Assembly: GCA_028277645.1 (NCBI GenBank) | Contig: JANQFV010000018.1 | Location: 1 to 39,564 of the forward strand | Origin: Phycisphaerae bacterium | Lineage (GTDB): Bacteria; Planctomycetota; Phycisphaerae; UBA1845; Fen-1342 | Direction of reading: 5' to 3' | DNA: 39,564 nt | Shown: positions 6,770 to 15,169 of the stretch, in pieces | Numbering within the stretch: the first letter of the stretch is position 1 | Layout: each line of letters opens with the position of its first letter | Program-made: the position numbers and the translations under genes | The notes under the pieces: model-generated | The model's database searches: none | Told to the model about the DNA's origin: nothing | What the model saw: only the letters and a program-made list of their open reading frames with translations

Positions 6770-8668
6770 ATGTGCGGCATAACCGGCATAACCAACCTGA
6801 CGCCTGAGGCCCCGCCGGTCTCCGCGGATGAGCTCCGCACGATGTCCGCTGAGCTGCGCCACCGCGGCCCCGATGACGAGGGCTACCACCTCGATCCGCA
6901 CGGCGCATGCGGCCTCGGCTTCCGCCGTCTTGCGATCATCGACCTGGCCACCGGCAATCAGCCCGTCGCCAACACGTCCGGCACGCTGCACGTCGTCTTC
7001 AACGGCGAAATCTACAACTTCCGCGAGCTCCGCGCCGAGCTCGAGTTGCACGGCCACCAGTTCCTTACGCAGGGCGACGCCGAGGTGATCGTCCACGCTT
7101 ATGAACACTGGGGCACCGACTGCTTCGCCCGGTTGCACGGCATGTTCGCGATCGCCGTCTGGGACGAAACCCGCCGCGAGCTCATCCTCGCTCGCGATCG
7201 CTTCGGCAAGAAACCGCTCTGCTACGCGACGTTCAACAACCGCCTGCACTTCGCCAGCGAGGCCAAGGCAATTCTGGCGCTGCCCGGCGCACCACGCGCG
7301 CTCGATCCACAGGCGTTGCACCACTACCTGGTCTTCCAGTACGTCCCCGCACCGCGCGCGATCTATCGCCACTTCCACAAAGTCCCGCCCGGCACATTCG
7401 TACGCGTCGTCGACGGCAACATCGAACGACCCAGCTCGTTCTATCACATTCCGTCTCCCCCGCCGTTCACCGGCACATACGACGACGCCAAAGCCGGCCT
7501 CGGTGAGTTGCTCACCACCGCCGTCCGCAAACGCCTCATCGCCGACGTCCCGCTCGGCGCGTTCCTCTCCGGCGGCGTAGACTCGTCCATCATCGTCGGT
7601 CTGATGCGTGAGCTCGGCGTCTCACCGCTGCGGACCTTCTCCATCGGTTTCACCGACCAGCGCTACGACGAATCCGCCCACGCCCGCCGCGTCGCCGCCC
7701 ACTTTGACACCGAGCACCACGAGCAGGTCGTCACGCCGCAGGCCCGCGATGTGCTCGACACGCTGGCGTACCACTATGACGAGCCCTTCGCCGACTCGTC
7801 CGCCATCCCGACCTGGTACGTCGCGCGGCACACGCGGCAACACGTCACCGTCGCGCTTACCGGCGACGCCGGCGACGAGTGCTTCGCCGGCTATGACCGC
7901 TACCGCGCCGCCCAGCTCGCCAGACGTTTCGACTGGCTGCCGTTACCGGCGCGCCGCCTCGTGGCAGGCGCCGCCAGCCTGCTCCCGCACAACCGCCCGC
8001 GAACGTTGAGCAACCGCGCCTACCGCTTCCTCTCCGCGTTGGGCCGCTCGCCCGTCGAGCGCTACCTGGCGTGGATCAACATCTTCAACCCCGCCACGCT
8101 AGCCACGGGTTACCATCCCGAGTTCCTCGCCGCGCTCGACTTCGCAGAGCCGCTTGACTGGTTCGCCAACCTGTACGATGGCGCTCCACCGCCCGCCGCG
8201 AACCAGGCCGTACACACCGACTTCGCCAGTTACCTGCCCTACGACCTCCTCACCAAGGTCGACCTCGCCTCGATGGCGTGCAGCCTCGAGTGCCGCGCCC
8301 CTTTCCTCGATCACAAGTTGGTCGAGTTCGCCCTCTCGCTCCCCCTCGAATGGCGCCTCGGCCCCTCCGACGGAAAGCACATCCTCAAGGATTGGGCCCG
8401 CGACCGTCTCCCGCCCGGGCTCCTCGACCGTCCGAAAATGGGCTTCGGCGTCCCCGTCGGCGAATGGTTCCGCAACGAGCTGAGCGGGTTCGTCCGCGAA
8501 ACGCTGCTCGCCGACAACACACTTGTCCGGCGCGTGTTCCGCCCCGACTGGCTCCACGGTTACGTGGAAGCCCACATATCCGGACGCGCAAATCATGAGC
8601 ACCCGCTGTGGGCCCTCCTGATGCTCGAGCTCTGGCACCGGCGATGGAACCCGACCGTCTCGCTCTAG
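6770..8668 (+). CDS. asnB: Asparagine synthetase, glutamine-hydrolysing
   Basis: This 632-residue enzyme is an AsnB-type amidotransferase that makes asparagine from aspartate, ATP and glutamine. The protein starts MCGITGI, so after Met removal Cys is the N-terminal nucleophile of the class II glutaminase domain (about residues 1-210, with RHRGPD and FNGEIYN). The synthetase domain carries the pyrophosphate-binding loop SGGVDSS near residues 267-273, then SIGFTD and TGDAGDECFAGYDRY. The start at 6770 is fixed by the need for Cys2; an in-frame ATG at 6704 would block the active site. Some family members build surface polysaccharides or peptides instead, but nothing next to it suggests such a cluster. 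Confidence 0.95.
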   Translation: MCGITGITNLTPEAPPVSADELRTMSAELRHRGPDDEGYHLDPHGACGLGFRRLAIIDLATGNQPVANTSGTLHVVFNGEIYNFRELRAELELHGHQFLTQGDAEVIVHAYEHWGTDCFARLHGMFAIAVWDETRRELILARDRFGKKPLCYATFNNRLHFASEAKAILALPGAPRALDPQALHHYLVFQYVPAPRAIYRHFHKVPPGTFVRVVDGNIERPSSFYHIPSPPPFTGTYDDAKAGLGELLTTAVRKRLIADVPLGAFLSGGVDSSIIVGLMRELGVSPLRTFSIGFTDQRYDESAHARRVAAHFDTEHHEQVVTPQARDVLDTLAYHYDEPFADSSAIPTWYVARHTRQHVTVALTGDAGDECFAGYDRYRAAQLARRFDWLPLPARRLVAGAASLLPHNRPRTLSNRAYRFLSALGRSPVERYLAWINIFNPATLATGYHPEFLAALDFAEPLDWFANLYDGAPPPAANQAVHTDFASYLPYDLLTKVDLASMACSLECRAPFLDHKLVEFALSLPLEWRLGPSDGKHILKDWARDRLPPGLLDRPKMGFGVPVGEWFRNELSGFVRETLLADNTLVRRVFRPDWLHGYVEAHISGRANHEHPLWALLMLELWHRRWNPTVSL

Positions 8669-8736
8669 CGCACACGACTTACGCGACGCCCGATACTGAC
8701 CGATGGTGTGAGTGGGAGTGTGGGCATCTGCCCGCA

Positions 8737-8771
8737 CCCCCCTCCCTTTCAGGGAGGGGCTGGGGGAGGGT
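8737..8771 (+). repeat. 35-bp REP-like element, copy 1
   Basis: A palindromic block CCCCCCTCCCTTTCAGGGAG is followed at once by GGGCTGGGGGAGGGT. The inner CCTCCCT/AGGGAGG arms can form a hairpin. The same element occurs at 18281-18315 in this orientation and at 39013-39048 inverted, with changes mainly in the loop and one base of the tail. It lies between asnB and the FliN-like gene, 65 bases before the latter's start. Confidence 0.75.
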
Positions 8772-8835
8772 AGAGCGTTCGACCACGCACACCCTCCGAC
8801 AACTGATAGACCGCGTTCGAACCGAAGTAAGCCCA

Positions 8836-9345
8836 ATGCCCACCGCCGAAGAAACCGAAAACGCCGCCGCGTCGGAAGAAGCTGCCGCTGCAACTGCTGA
8901 GGCGCCCGAGGAGGCTGCTGGCGTGACCGACCCGACGGTCGACGCGGGCGCTGGCGCTGGCGCCGGCGAAATGCTGGGCGAGGCTCATCCGCCCGATCCT
9001 GAACCGGCTGTCGCCCCACCGGTGCAAGCACCTGCGCAGCAACAGCCGCGCCCCATCACCTGCAGCGACCCCGCGGTCCAGCGTCTGCTCAAGCTACGCG
9101 TGCCGGTGATCGTGCAGCTCGCCCGGCGGACAATGCCGATCGCCACGGCCCGCAGCCTCTCGGTGGGCTCGATCATCGAGTTCGAGAAGAACGTCGAGGA
9201 CCCCCTCGACCTCCTGATCGGCGCCGCCCAGATCGGCCACGGCCTCTGCGTAAAAGCCGACGAAAACTTCGGCTTGCGCATCACCGCCATCGCCAGCCGA
9301 GCCGATCGAGTAAAGTCAATGGCCGAGAATCCTCGCGTCGATTAG
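8836..9345 (+). CDS. FliN/SpoA-domain protein
   Basis: This is a 169-residue protein with an Ala/Glu/Pro-rich, low-complexity acidic N-terminal half (about residues 1-72) and a C-terminal SpoA (surface presentation of antigens) domain. The domain shows LLKLRVPVIVQLARRTMPI, LSVGSIIEFEKNVEDPLDLLIG and GLRITAI, the FliN pattern of the flagellar switch/C-ring. FliN binds FliM/FliY and the export apparatus in true flagellar loci. No other flagellar or type III secretion gene is present in the window, so it is an orphan here. The start is ATG at 8836; the upstream in-frame stretch overlaps asnB and the repeat and is rejected. The ribosome-binding site is weak (GAAG). Confidence 0.8.
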   Translation: MPTAEETENAAASEEAAAATAEAPEEAAGVTDPTVDAGAGAGAGEMLGEAHPPDPEPAVAPPVQAPAQQQPRPITCSDPAVQRLLKLRVPVIVQLARRTMPIATARSLSVGSIIEFEKNVEDPLDLLIGAAQIGHGLCVKADENFGLRITAIASRADRVKSMAENPRVD

Positions 9346-9481
9346 CGGCTTTCCGTGCATTTGCGCTCCGCGCCGCCGGTGCCCGCCGCCGCCAACACCG
9401 CCAAGATTGTGCGCGCGAGGGCCTCCGTAACCGCTAACGGATTATTATAAGACGCGACTGCCATCCGTGAGGGGTTTTCTG

Positions 9482-9531
9482 TGGCCGCAATATAGCCAAA
9501 ATTGGGCTTATATTACTTGATATTGTGGCCA
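9482..9531. promoter_or_regulatory. Large nested palindrome, likely operator of the RHH-GNAT-XRE-ImmA operon
   Basis: Outer arms TGGCCGCAATAT (9482-9493) and ATATTGTGGCCA (9520-9531) pair at 11 of 12 positions. Nested inside are AATATAGCC (9489-9497) and GGGCTTATATT (9504-9514), which pair with one bulged base. The element lies 38 bases before the ATG of the RHH gene in an AT-rich leader. Both the RHH and XRE proteins encoded just downstream are candidate ligands. The position fits an autoregulatory operator; binding is inferred. Confidence 0.6.
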
Positions 9532-9569
9532 TTGTTACGTATGCTTCTTATGTGGACAAGAGGTGCCCC

Positions 9570-9782
9570 ATGACTGCGAAACGGACAATGACACTCAACC
9601 TCACGGTCGCCGAGATGTCGGTGCTCGAGGAACTAGCAAAAAAGAAGGACCTCACAAAGACGGCCGTGCTTCGGCAGGCGCTCAGGTTATTTCAGGCCAT
9701 CGACCTTAGGCTTGAAGGTGGAGAGAAACTGTACTTCGAAGACGAAGCAACAGACAAAAAGTCGGAGCTAGTGGTGCTATGA
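9570..9782 (+). CDS. Ribbon-helix-helix antitoxin-like protein
   Basis: This 70-residue protein has the ribbon-helix-helix pattern: an N-terminal beta strand (RTMTLNLTVAEM) followed by two helices (MSVLEELAKKKDLTKTAVLRQALRLFQAI). An acidic tail of about 20 residues could wrap a partner. Such proteins are small dimeric DNA-binding repressors, very often antitoxins. The start is ATG at 9570, with AGAGG at 9559-9563 six bases upstream; an in-frame GTG at 9525 lies inside the palindrome and is unlikely. Its stop overlaps the start of the next gene (ATGA at 9779-9782), so the two are translationally coupled. The antitoxin role is inferred from fold and neighbour. Confidence 0.82.
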   Translation: MTAKRTMTLNLTVAEMSVLEELAKKKDLTKTAVLRQALRLFQAIDLRLEGGEKLYFEDEATDKKSELVVL

Positions 9783-10408
9783 GCGAAGTCGCCGTGGAGC
9801 TTGAGCGCCGCATGGACCGCGAGTTCGTTCCAGCGACGTTGCACACGGAACTTCTGCCGGCGAACCTCGCATTGCTTGAGCATGAATGGAGGCCATGCAG
9901 AGATGCGGTACGTCAGAAATTGGAGCAGGCTAAGATTCCTCACGACGCGTGGCCGCAGAGCCTTCACTGGAATTGGCACACCAAAGAAGATTATCTGAAG
10001 CTTCTCGAGGTGCGATGCTTCGGCGTGCAATGCGATGGTCAATGGCAGGCTGCAATGATGACACGTGATGCGACAAGATTTTCACAGCTCAGGGAATCAA
10101 AGAACAAGCCGCTTGTCTATATTGAGTATCTCGAAACGGCTCCTTGGAACTGGACCGTGAAGCCGATTAACCAACTAGGCGTGTTTCGTGGGCTAGGACG
10201 CTTACTCTTTAGGCAAGCGTTGGTACAGAGTATTCAAGCAGGATTTGTTGGCCGAATTGGTTTGCATGCGTTGCCTCAAGCCGAGTCATTCTACGTCGCG
10301 CTGGGTGCCAAACGCGTGTCATTCGACAAGACGAAACGCCTTCCCTATTACGAGCTAGGCTCTGATCAGGCGAAAGAGCTCCTGGATCAAGAAGGAGGTG
10401 CATCATGA
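9779..10408 (+). CDS. GNAT-fold N-acetyltransferase, candidate toxin
   Basis: This 209-residue protein has a GNAT acetyl-CoA-binding core in its second half: PLVYIEYLETAPWNW, then FRGLGRLLFRQAL (the pyrophosphate loop and helix) and GRIGLHALPQAESFYVALGA (motif B, with the Tyr that often acts as general acid). The first 90 residues carry no motif I recognise. GNAT toxins of TacT/AtaT type acetylate aminoacyl-tRNA and are encoded after an RHH antitoxin, as here, but they are usually shorter (about 160-175 residues). A metabolic or protein acetyltransferase remains possible. It overlaps its neighbours by four bases at both ends. Fold confidence is good; the toxin role is inferred from context. 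Confidence 0.78.
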   Translation: MSEVAVELERRMDREFVPATLHTELLPANLALLEHEWRPCRDAVRQKLEQAKIPHDAWPQSLHWNWHTKEDYLKLLEVRCFGVQCDGQWQAAMMTRDATRFSQLRESKNKPLVYIEYLETAPWNWTVKPINQLGVFRGLGRLLFRQALVQSIQAGFVGRIGLHALPQAESFYVALGAKRVSFDKTKRLPYYELGSDQAKELLDQEGGAS

Positions 10409-10896
10409 CACCAGATGTAACGTACGGCTCGCCCGGGCGTGTCTGGATGCGCCAAGCTGCTGAGTTAGAGGATCGACATGAATCTGTGGCCATCGGTGGC
10501 CTCGCCAGTGAATTCGGCATGCTTGAGTGCGCGTCCGACGAAGGTCCTAAAGTGCTGGGACGGTTGGTGGAGTGGCGAAGACGCCAGCTTGGACTTTCGG
10601 AAGAGGAGCTTGCCAAGCGAGCAGGCCTTGGTTTGTCGGATGTCCGCGCGATTGAACAGGACGACGAAGCGGCTATCAAAAGAGCCATGATGATTCACAA
10701 GGTGGCCGAGGCCCTAGATCTTCCATCTCATAGGCTAGCGATTCTGGCTGGCTTAGCGAGTGTGCGCGACGAGGCCTTTGCGCAGGCTACCCTCCGATTT
10801 GCGGCTAAGTCATCGACGGCGGAGCTCTCGAAGGAGCAACGGCGTGTTCTGGAAGAATATGTGAAAGTTCTGTTGCAGAACTCAGCGGGAGTATGA
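10405..10896 (+). CDS. XRE-family helix-turn-helix regulator
   Basis: This 163-residue protein has a lambda-repressor-type HTH at about residues 50-110 (LGRLVEWRRRQLGLSEEELAKRAG, then LSDVRAIEQ). It is followed by a helical C-terminal segment with the stretch FAAKSSTAELSKEQRRVLEEYV. A similar pattern is common in XRE proteins encoded next to ImmA/IrrE peptidases, where it carries the cleavage region. The 45-residue N-terminal extension is unusual. The gene starts inside the GNAT stop codon (ATGA at 10405-10408), with GGAGG at 10394-10398. Regulation of this operon and cleavage by the following peptidase are inferred by analogy with ImmR/ImmA and DdrO/IrrE. Confidence 0.82.
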   Translation: MTPDVTYGSPGRVWMRQAAELEDRHESVAIGGLASEFGMLECASDEGPKVLGRLVEWRRRQLGLSEEELAKRAGLGLSDVRAIEQDDEAAIKRAMMIHKVAEALDLPSHRLAILAGLASVRDEAFAQATLRFAAKSSTAELSKEQRRVLEEYVKVLLQNSAGV

Positions 10897-10900
10897 CCGG

Positions 10901-11833
10901 TTGCTGAATCAGTTCCTCCCAGAGAGTGAGGCGCGGGATATAGACGCGCTTGTTGAACGGATTCTCAAAGACCTAGGAGGACCCGCTCCACCGCTCTCGC
11001 TTGCTACCGTGCGCGAATTGTTGAAGCTGGACCTTCAGTTCTATCGATCAACTGACACCGGGATCTTAGCGGAGACGGCGCACCGGATGAAGCTTGCAGG
11101 CAAGCAAGTACTCGCCCGTCCGTCACGCATCATCGATGCTATCCGACGCTGGGATCTGAAGGCTCTCTGGGTGCCGGACGGACGTCGTCTCTTGATTGAT
11201 CGCGATGAACCGAAGCCTAAGCACAGATGGTACGAGGCGCACGAAGTTGGACATTGTATAATTCCATGGCACGAACCATTTATGCACGGCGACCAGCGCC
11301 TTACGCTAAGTGTTGCCTGCCACGAGCAACTGGAGGTTCAGGCAAACTACGCTGCAGCGCGAATCCTCTTTTTGAGAGACCAATTCAAAGAGCGTTTGCT
11401 CTCTAGCGAAATCTCGTTTGATCGCGTACGAGAGCTTGCGAAGATCTTTCAGAATACAATGACGACGACGCTGTGGCGGACGGTCGAAACGCTTGATTTC
11501 CCAGCAATCGGAATGGTATCCTGCCATCCTCACGAGATCGCAGCTAGCGAGCCCGTGCGGTATTTTCTCAGGTCGCGACAGTTTGCCGAGAAATTCTCGG
11601 AAGTCACACCAGACGCCCTATTTAGCGAATTATCGAGATTCTGCTTCGGAACCCGAGGGCCAATTGGTAAATCGGAAGTGATGCTAAAGGACGATGCTGG
11701 TGAAGTGCATGTGTTCTTTATGGAGACGTTTTGGAATCACCACGACGCACTGACGCTCGGGCTTTGTCGACATGCAAAGGCAGCGCAAGTGCTCGTGCCG
11801 GGCGAGGCGGATTCGCGGCAATTACTCAAGTAA
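10901..11833 (+). CDS. ImmA/IrrE-family zinc metallopeptidase
   Basis: This 310-residue protein carries the COG2856/DUF955 peptidase signature: HEVGH at residues 114-118 (two zinc His and the catalytic Glu) and the third ligand Glu146 in LEVQANYAAARIL. An extra C-terminal region of about 150 residues makes it IrrE-like in size rather than ImmA-like (about 170). It might act as a sensor domain, but I see no clear motif in it. Known relatives cleave the partner XRE repressor after DNA damage or signalling. The start used is TTG at 10901, with GGGAG at 10887-10891; no ATG or GTG is available between the upstream in-frame stop and this codon. The next in-frame ATG, near 11089, would remove the N-terminal 60 residues. 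Confidence 0.85.
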   Translation: MLNQFLPESEARDIDALVERILKDLGGPAPPLSLATVRELLKLDLQFYRSTDTGILAETAHRMKLAGKQVLARPSRIIDAIRRWDLKALWVPDGRRLLIDRDEPKPKHRWYEAHEVGHCIIPWHEPFMHGDQRLTLSVACHEQLEVQANYAAARILFLRDQFKERLLSSEISFDRVRELAKIFQNTMTTTLWRTVETLDFPAIGMVSCHPHEIAASEPVRYFLRSRQFAEKFSEVTPDALFSELSRFCFGTRGPIGKSEVMLKDDAGEVHVFFMETFWNHHDALTLGLCRHAKAAQVLVPGEADSRQLLK

Positions 11834-11970
11834 GGCACGCTTCACAGGTGCGTGGAGAGAATGCAGAATCTCGTGAGCGCGTTTTCCTTACGACTATCAC
11901 GCTCGTCTCCCTCATCACAGTCGCGTCGATGATGTTCGTCGGCGGAAATGTCTCACCTACACCTGCGACG

Positions 11971-13644
11971 CTACGGTGAGGTCGGTTCTCCGCCGTTGCC
12001 GCGCCTAGGCCGCTGCACAACCAACAGCCGCACCTCGCGCAACCGCAGCAGCCAAGCTGCCAGTAAGAACACGCAGGCGCCAATTCCTAGCAGCCCGAAG
12101 GTCTCGACGGCGCGAGTTGCCAGCTTGCCGGGGATGCCGGCAGCGAAGTGGGCCCACGCCGGCTGCACCAGCACCAGCACCACCGCCGCCGCGCCCGCCG
12201 CGATCACCATCCGTACCAGCGCCGTCCCGCTGCCCATGTCCAGCAGCTTCGTCGCCGAGCGTTTGCGCAGCAGCAGCAGACCCACCACCACCGCCAGCGA
12301 GTACGTCAAACTCGTGCTGATCGCGAACGCCGCCTCGCGGATCGCCTCGAACCAGATCAGCACCAGATTCAACGCCAGATTCACCGGCAGCAGCACCAGA
12401 CTGATCTTCAACGGCGTACGCACGTCACCGACCGAATAGAACGCCCGCGTCACGATGTGCTGCGCGCAAAACGCCCACATACCGAACCCGTAGATCGTGA
12501 GGATCCGCGCCGCGCGTTGCGTATCGTCCGCCGAGAAGTCGCGATACTCGAACAGCAGCCGCACGATCGGCTCGGCCAGCACGATCATCATCACGCCCGC
12601 CAACAGCCCCTCGAACACCGCCAGGCGCAGCGCCTGACGTACTTCGCCCAACCACGTTCCCCAGTCCTCGCGCGCCGCCAGCCGGCTGAACGTCGGCAGC
12701 GCCGCCGTCGCCAGCGAGATCACCAGCACCCCCAGCGGAAACTGGTACAGTCGCTGCGCATACGTCACCGCCGACAGCGCCCCCTCCTCAAGCGGATACG
12801 CAAACGTCCAGCCCAGCCACGTCGCACTCGCCGGCGTGCCCGCCTTGTGCGTCAATAGCACGCAGATCTGCGCATCCAGAAACACACCCAGCGTCAGCAC
12901 GCCCTGCCCCAGCAGCACCGGCGTCACCAGCTTCAGCATCCGCCGCACGCCGGCGTCGCGCAGATCCCACTTCCACCCCAGCCGTACCCCATGCGCCCGC
13001 ACCACCGGCAGAATCACCAGAATCTGCAGCACACCCGCCGCCAGCACGGTCAGCGCCACCACGTACACCTGGCTGCGATCGCTGTCCGGATAGAGCGCCG
13101 GCGCCAGCCAGCCGATGCCGATGATCATGCATACGTTCAGCAGCACCGGCGTCAACGCCGCCGGCACAAAGCTCCCGACGCAATTGAGGATGCTGGAAAA
13201 AAGCGCCAGCACGCAAACGGTCAGCATGAACGGCAGCATCAGCGCCGTCAGCGACAGCAGCAGCCCCCGCGTCTGCACGACTTCGGTCGGACCGGAAGTC
13301 GCCAGCCAGATCCCCAGGATGATGAGCGCGATCAATCCAATCAGGGCTGACAGCGTGACGGTGACGAGCGCCAGCGTACGTGCCAGAAGCCCCCAAGCAG
13401 AGTCTTCGCCGTCCCGCTCGAGTGTCTGCGTAAACGTCGGCACGAACGCCGCCGCCAAAGCCCCTTCACCAAACAGCCGGCGAAACAGGTTGGGGAACTG
13501 GAACGCATAAACCCAAGCGTCCTGCACCCACGCCAGCCCGAACGCCTGCGCGAGCAGAATGTCGCGCACCAGCCCCGTGATTCGGGACCCGAGCGTACAG
13601 ACCGCGATCAGTTTCGCCGACCCAACGATGCTTCGCCGCGCCAT
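11971..13644 (-). CDS. murJ: Lipid II flippase MurJ
   Basis: This is a 557-residue polytopic membrane protein of the MurJ/MviN branch of the MOP superfamily, with about 14 hydrophobic segments. It flips lipid II across the cytoplasmic membrane for peptidoglycan synthesis. Signatures include the N-terminal ARRSIVGSAKLIAVCTLGSR, GLVRDILLAQAFG and FPNLFRRLFGEGALAAAFVP, followed by FYSVGDVRTPLKISL in the second half. The start is ATG at 13644. No Shine-Dalgarno is present; a TACAGT hexamer lies 7 bases upstream of the ATG, as in mutM. It lies 103 bases after the histidine kinase gene on the same strand and converges with the ImmA-type gene. The presence of MurJ implies a peptidoglycan wall. Confidence 0.95.
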   Translation of the reverse strand: MARRSIVGSAKLIAVCTLGSRITGLVRDILLAQAFGLAWVQDAWVYAFQFPNLFRRLFGEGALAAAFVPTFTQTLERDGEDSAWGLLARTLALVTVTLSALIGLIALIILGIWLATSGPTEVVQTRGLLLSLTALMLPFMLTVCVLALFSSILNCVGSFVPAALTPVLLNVCMIIGIGWLAPALYPDSDRSQVYVVALTVLAAGVLQILVILPVVRAHGVRLGWKWDLRDAGVRRMLKLVTPVLLGQGVLTLGVFLDAQICVLLTHKAGTPASATWLGWTFAYPLEEGALSAVTYAQRLYQFPLGVLVISLATAALPTFSRLAAREDWGTWLGEVRQALRLAVFEGLLAGVMMIVLAEPIVRLLFEYRDFSADDTQRAARILTIYGFGMWAFCAQHIVTRAFYSVGDVRTPLKISLVLLPVNLALNLVLIWFEAIREAAFAISTSLTYSLAVVVGLLLLRKRSATKLLDMGSGTALVRMVIAAGAAAVVLVLVQPAWAHFAAGIPGKLATRAVETFGLLGIGACVFLLAAWLLRLREVRLLVVQRPRRGNGGEPTSP

Positions 13645-13747
13645 GGGACGTACTGTAGCACAGCCGCCGCCTGTGATCCTGCGTAGCGTAGCCGCCCTCG
13701 GCTGCGACTCTTCGGCGGTCGCCCTCGATTGCCACCGCGTCGACCGC

Positions 13748-15169
13748 TCACGCAGCAACCAGCGGCAACCGTATCGTCACGCGCGCCCCGCCCCCGTCCC
13801 GATCCGCGATTTCCACCGCTCCGCCATGCGCCGTCGCGATCATCTGACAGATCGGCAACCCCAATCCGGAACCCCGCGGCCCGCTACCCGAGCGCGCCTG
13901 ATCCACGCGATAGAAACGATCAAACACGTGCGGCAGATGCTTCGTCGCGATCCCCGGCCCATCATCCTCGACCACCACGATCGCGGCCCCGTTCGACGCG
14001 GACAGCGAGACTTGCACCTCCGTTCCGCCACCGATGTACTTGATCGCATTGTCGACAACATTCCCAACCAGTTGCCGCAGGTACGTACGATCGCCCACGA
14101 CGACGGTTGGCTCCATCGCCCGCACATCCAGCGCGATCCCGCGCTCTTCGGCGAGCGGACCGTACAAATCCACGACGTCGCGCACCGCTTCGTCCAGGGA
14201 CACCTCCTCGCGTTCGAACGAAATCCGTCCGGCATCGGCCTTCGCCAGCAACAGCAGGTCATCCGCGATCCGCGTCAGCCGATCGTAGTGGTCCATGCTC
14301 TGCTCGATCACGTTCCGCAGTTCCTCGGCCGACCGCGACCGCGCCAGCACGACCTCTGCATTCCCGCGCAATACGGCCAGTGGCGAGCGCAGCTCGTGCG
14401 ACGCATCTGCTGTGAATTGCCGCAAGCGACGCACGTGCCCTTCAATCCGGGCCAGCAGACCGTTGAGCGTTTCCGCCAGCCGATCGAGCTCATCGCCCGA
14501 TCCACGTAACGGCAGGCGTGCCTCCAATTCGTCCATCCCCATCCGCTCGGCCTTGCGGATGATCGCCTGCACGGGGCGCAGGCTGCGCTCGGCGTACAAC
14601 GCCCCACCCAGCAACGCCGCCACACCTGCGACGAACAGCGCGATTACCGCCACCGTGCGGAAGATGCCCAACGACGCTTGCATACGGTCCAGCGCATAGG
14701 CCGCTTCCGCGACGTACAGCCTCCCGTCCGCAGCGCGAAACGCCTGGCTGCACACCCGCACCGGATGCGCGAACTCCGGCACCTCGATCGTCTCAAAGTG
14801 CGTGGTCCCCAAGTGGACCTGCCACCCCGCGGGCGGCATCCGCACGACCCACGTCCGCGCCGCGGCGTCACTGCTCACCAACACCTGTCCCTGCTCATCC
14901 TTCAGGCGAAACAGCAACGCGTGCCGCTCTCGTGCACCCAACTCGCCCTCGAAGCTACCTTGTACTGCCTGAGGATCGTTCGCATGCTGCGAGAGCAGCG
15001 CTGCCATTTCATGCACTTCGCCCCCCAGAAAACCATCGATCTCGTGCAGCAGCGAGTGCGAGAAACCCACGTAGAGCAGTATGCACACCAACGCACACAC
15101 CCCCGTTGTGATGGCGGCGGACCACAGTGTCAGCCGTGTTCGGAATGTACCCAGCCAGCGTCTACGCAT
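13748..15169 (-). CDS. Sensor histidine kinase
   Basis: This 473-residue kinase has a membrane segment at about residues 14-36, an extracytoplasmic sensor region of some 130 residues and a second membrane segment at about 170-192. HAMP follows (SLRPVQAIIRKAERMG and on), then a HisKA domain with the phospho-accepting His258 in ASHELRSPLA. The HATPase domain has VGNVVDNAIKY, DDGPGIA, FDRFYR and GSGLGLPIC. The layout matches CusS/QseC-type envelope-stress or metal sensors, but the sensor region gives no ligand. Its ATG at 15169 overlaps the end of the response-regulator gene by 8 bases, so the pair is co-translated. The likely target region is the intergenic space upstream of the regulator. Confidence 0.93.
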   Translation of the reverse strand: MRRRWLGTFRTRLTLWSAAITTGVCALVCILLYVGFSHSLLHEIDGFLGGEVHEMAALLSQHANDPQAVQGSFEGELGARERHALLFRLKDEQGQVLVSSDAAARTWVVRMPPAGWQVHLGTTHFETIEVPEFAHPVRVCSQAFRAADGRLYVAEAAYALDRMQASLGIFRTVAVIALFVAGVAALLGGALYAERSLRPVQAIIRKAERMGMDELEARLPLRGSGDELDRLAETLNGLLARIEGHVRRLRQFTADASHELRSPLAVLRGNAEVVLARSRSAEELRNVIEQSMDHYDRLTRIADDLLLLAKADAGRISFEREEVSLDEAVRDVVDLYGPLAEERGIALDVRAMEPTVVVGDRTYLRQLVGNVVDNAIKYIGGGTEVQVSLSASNGAAIVVVEDDGPGIATKHLPHVFDRFYRVDQARSGSGPRGSGLGLPICQMIATAHGGAVEIADRDGGGARVTIRLPLVAA

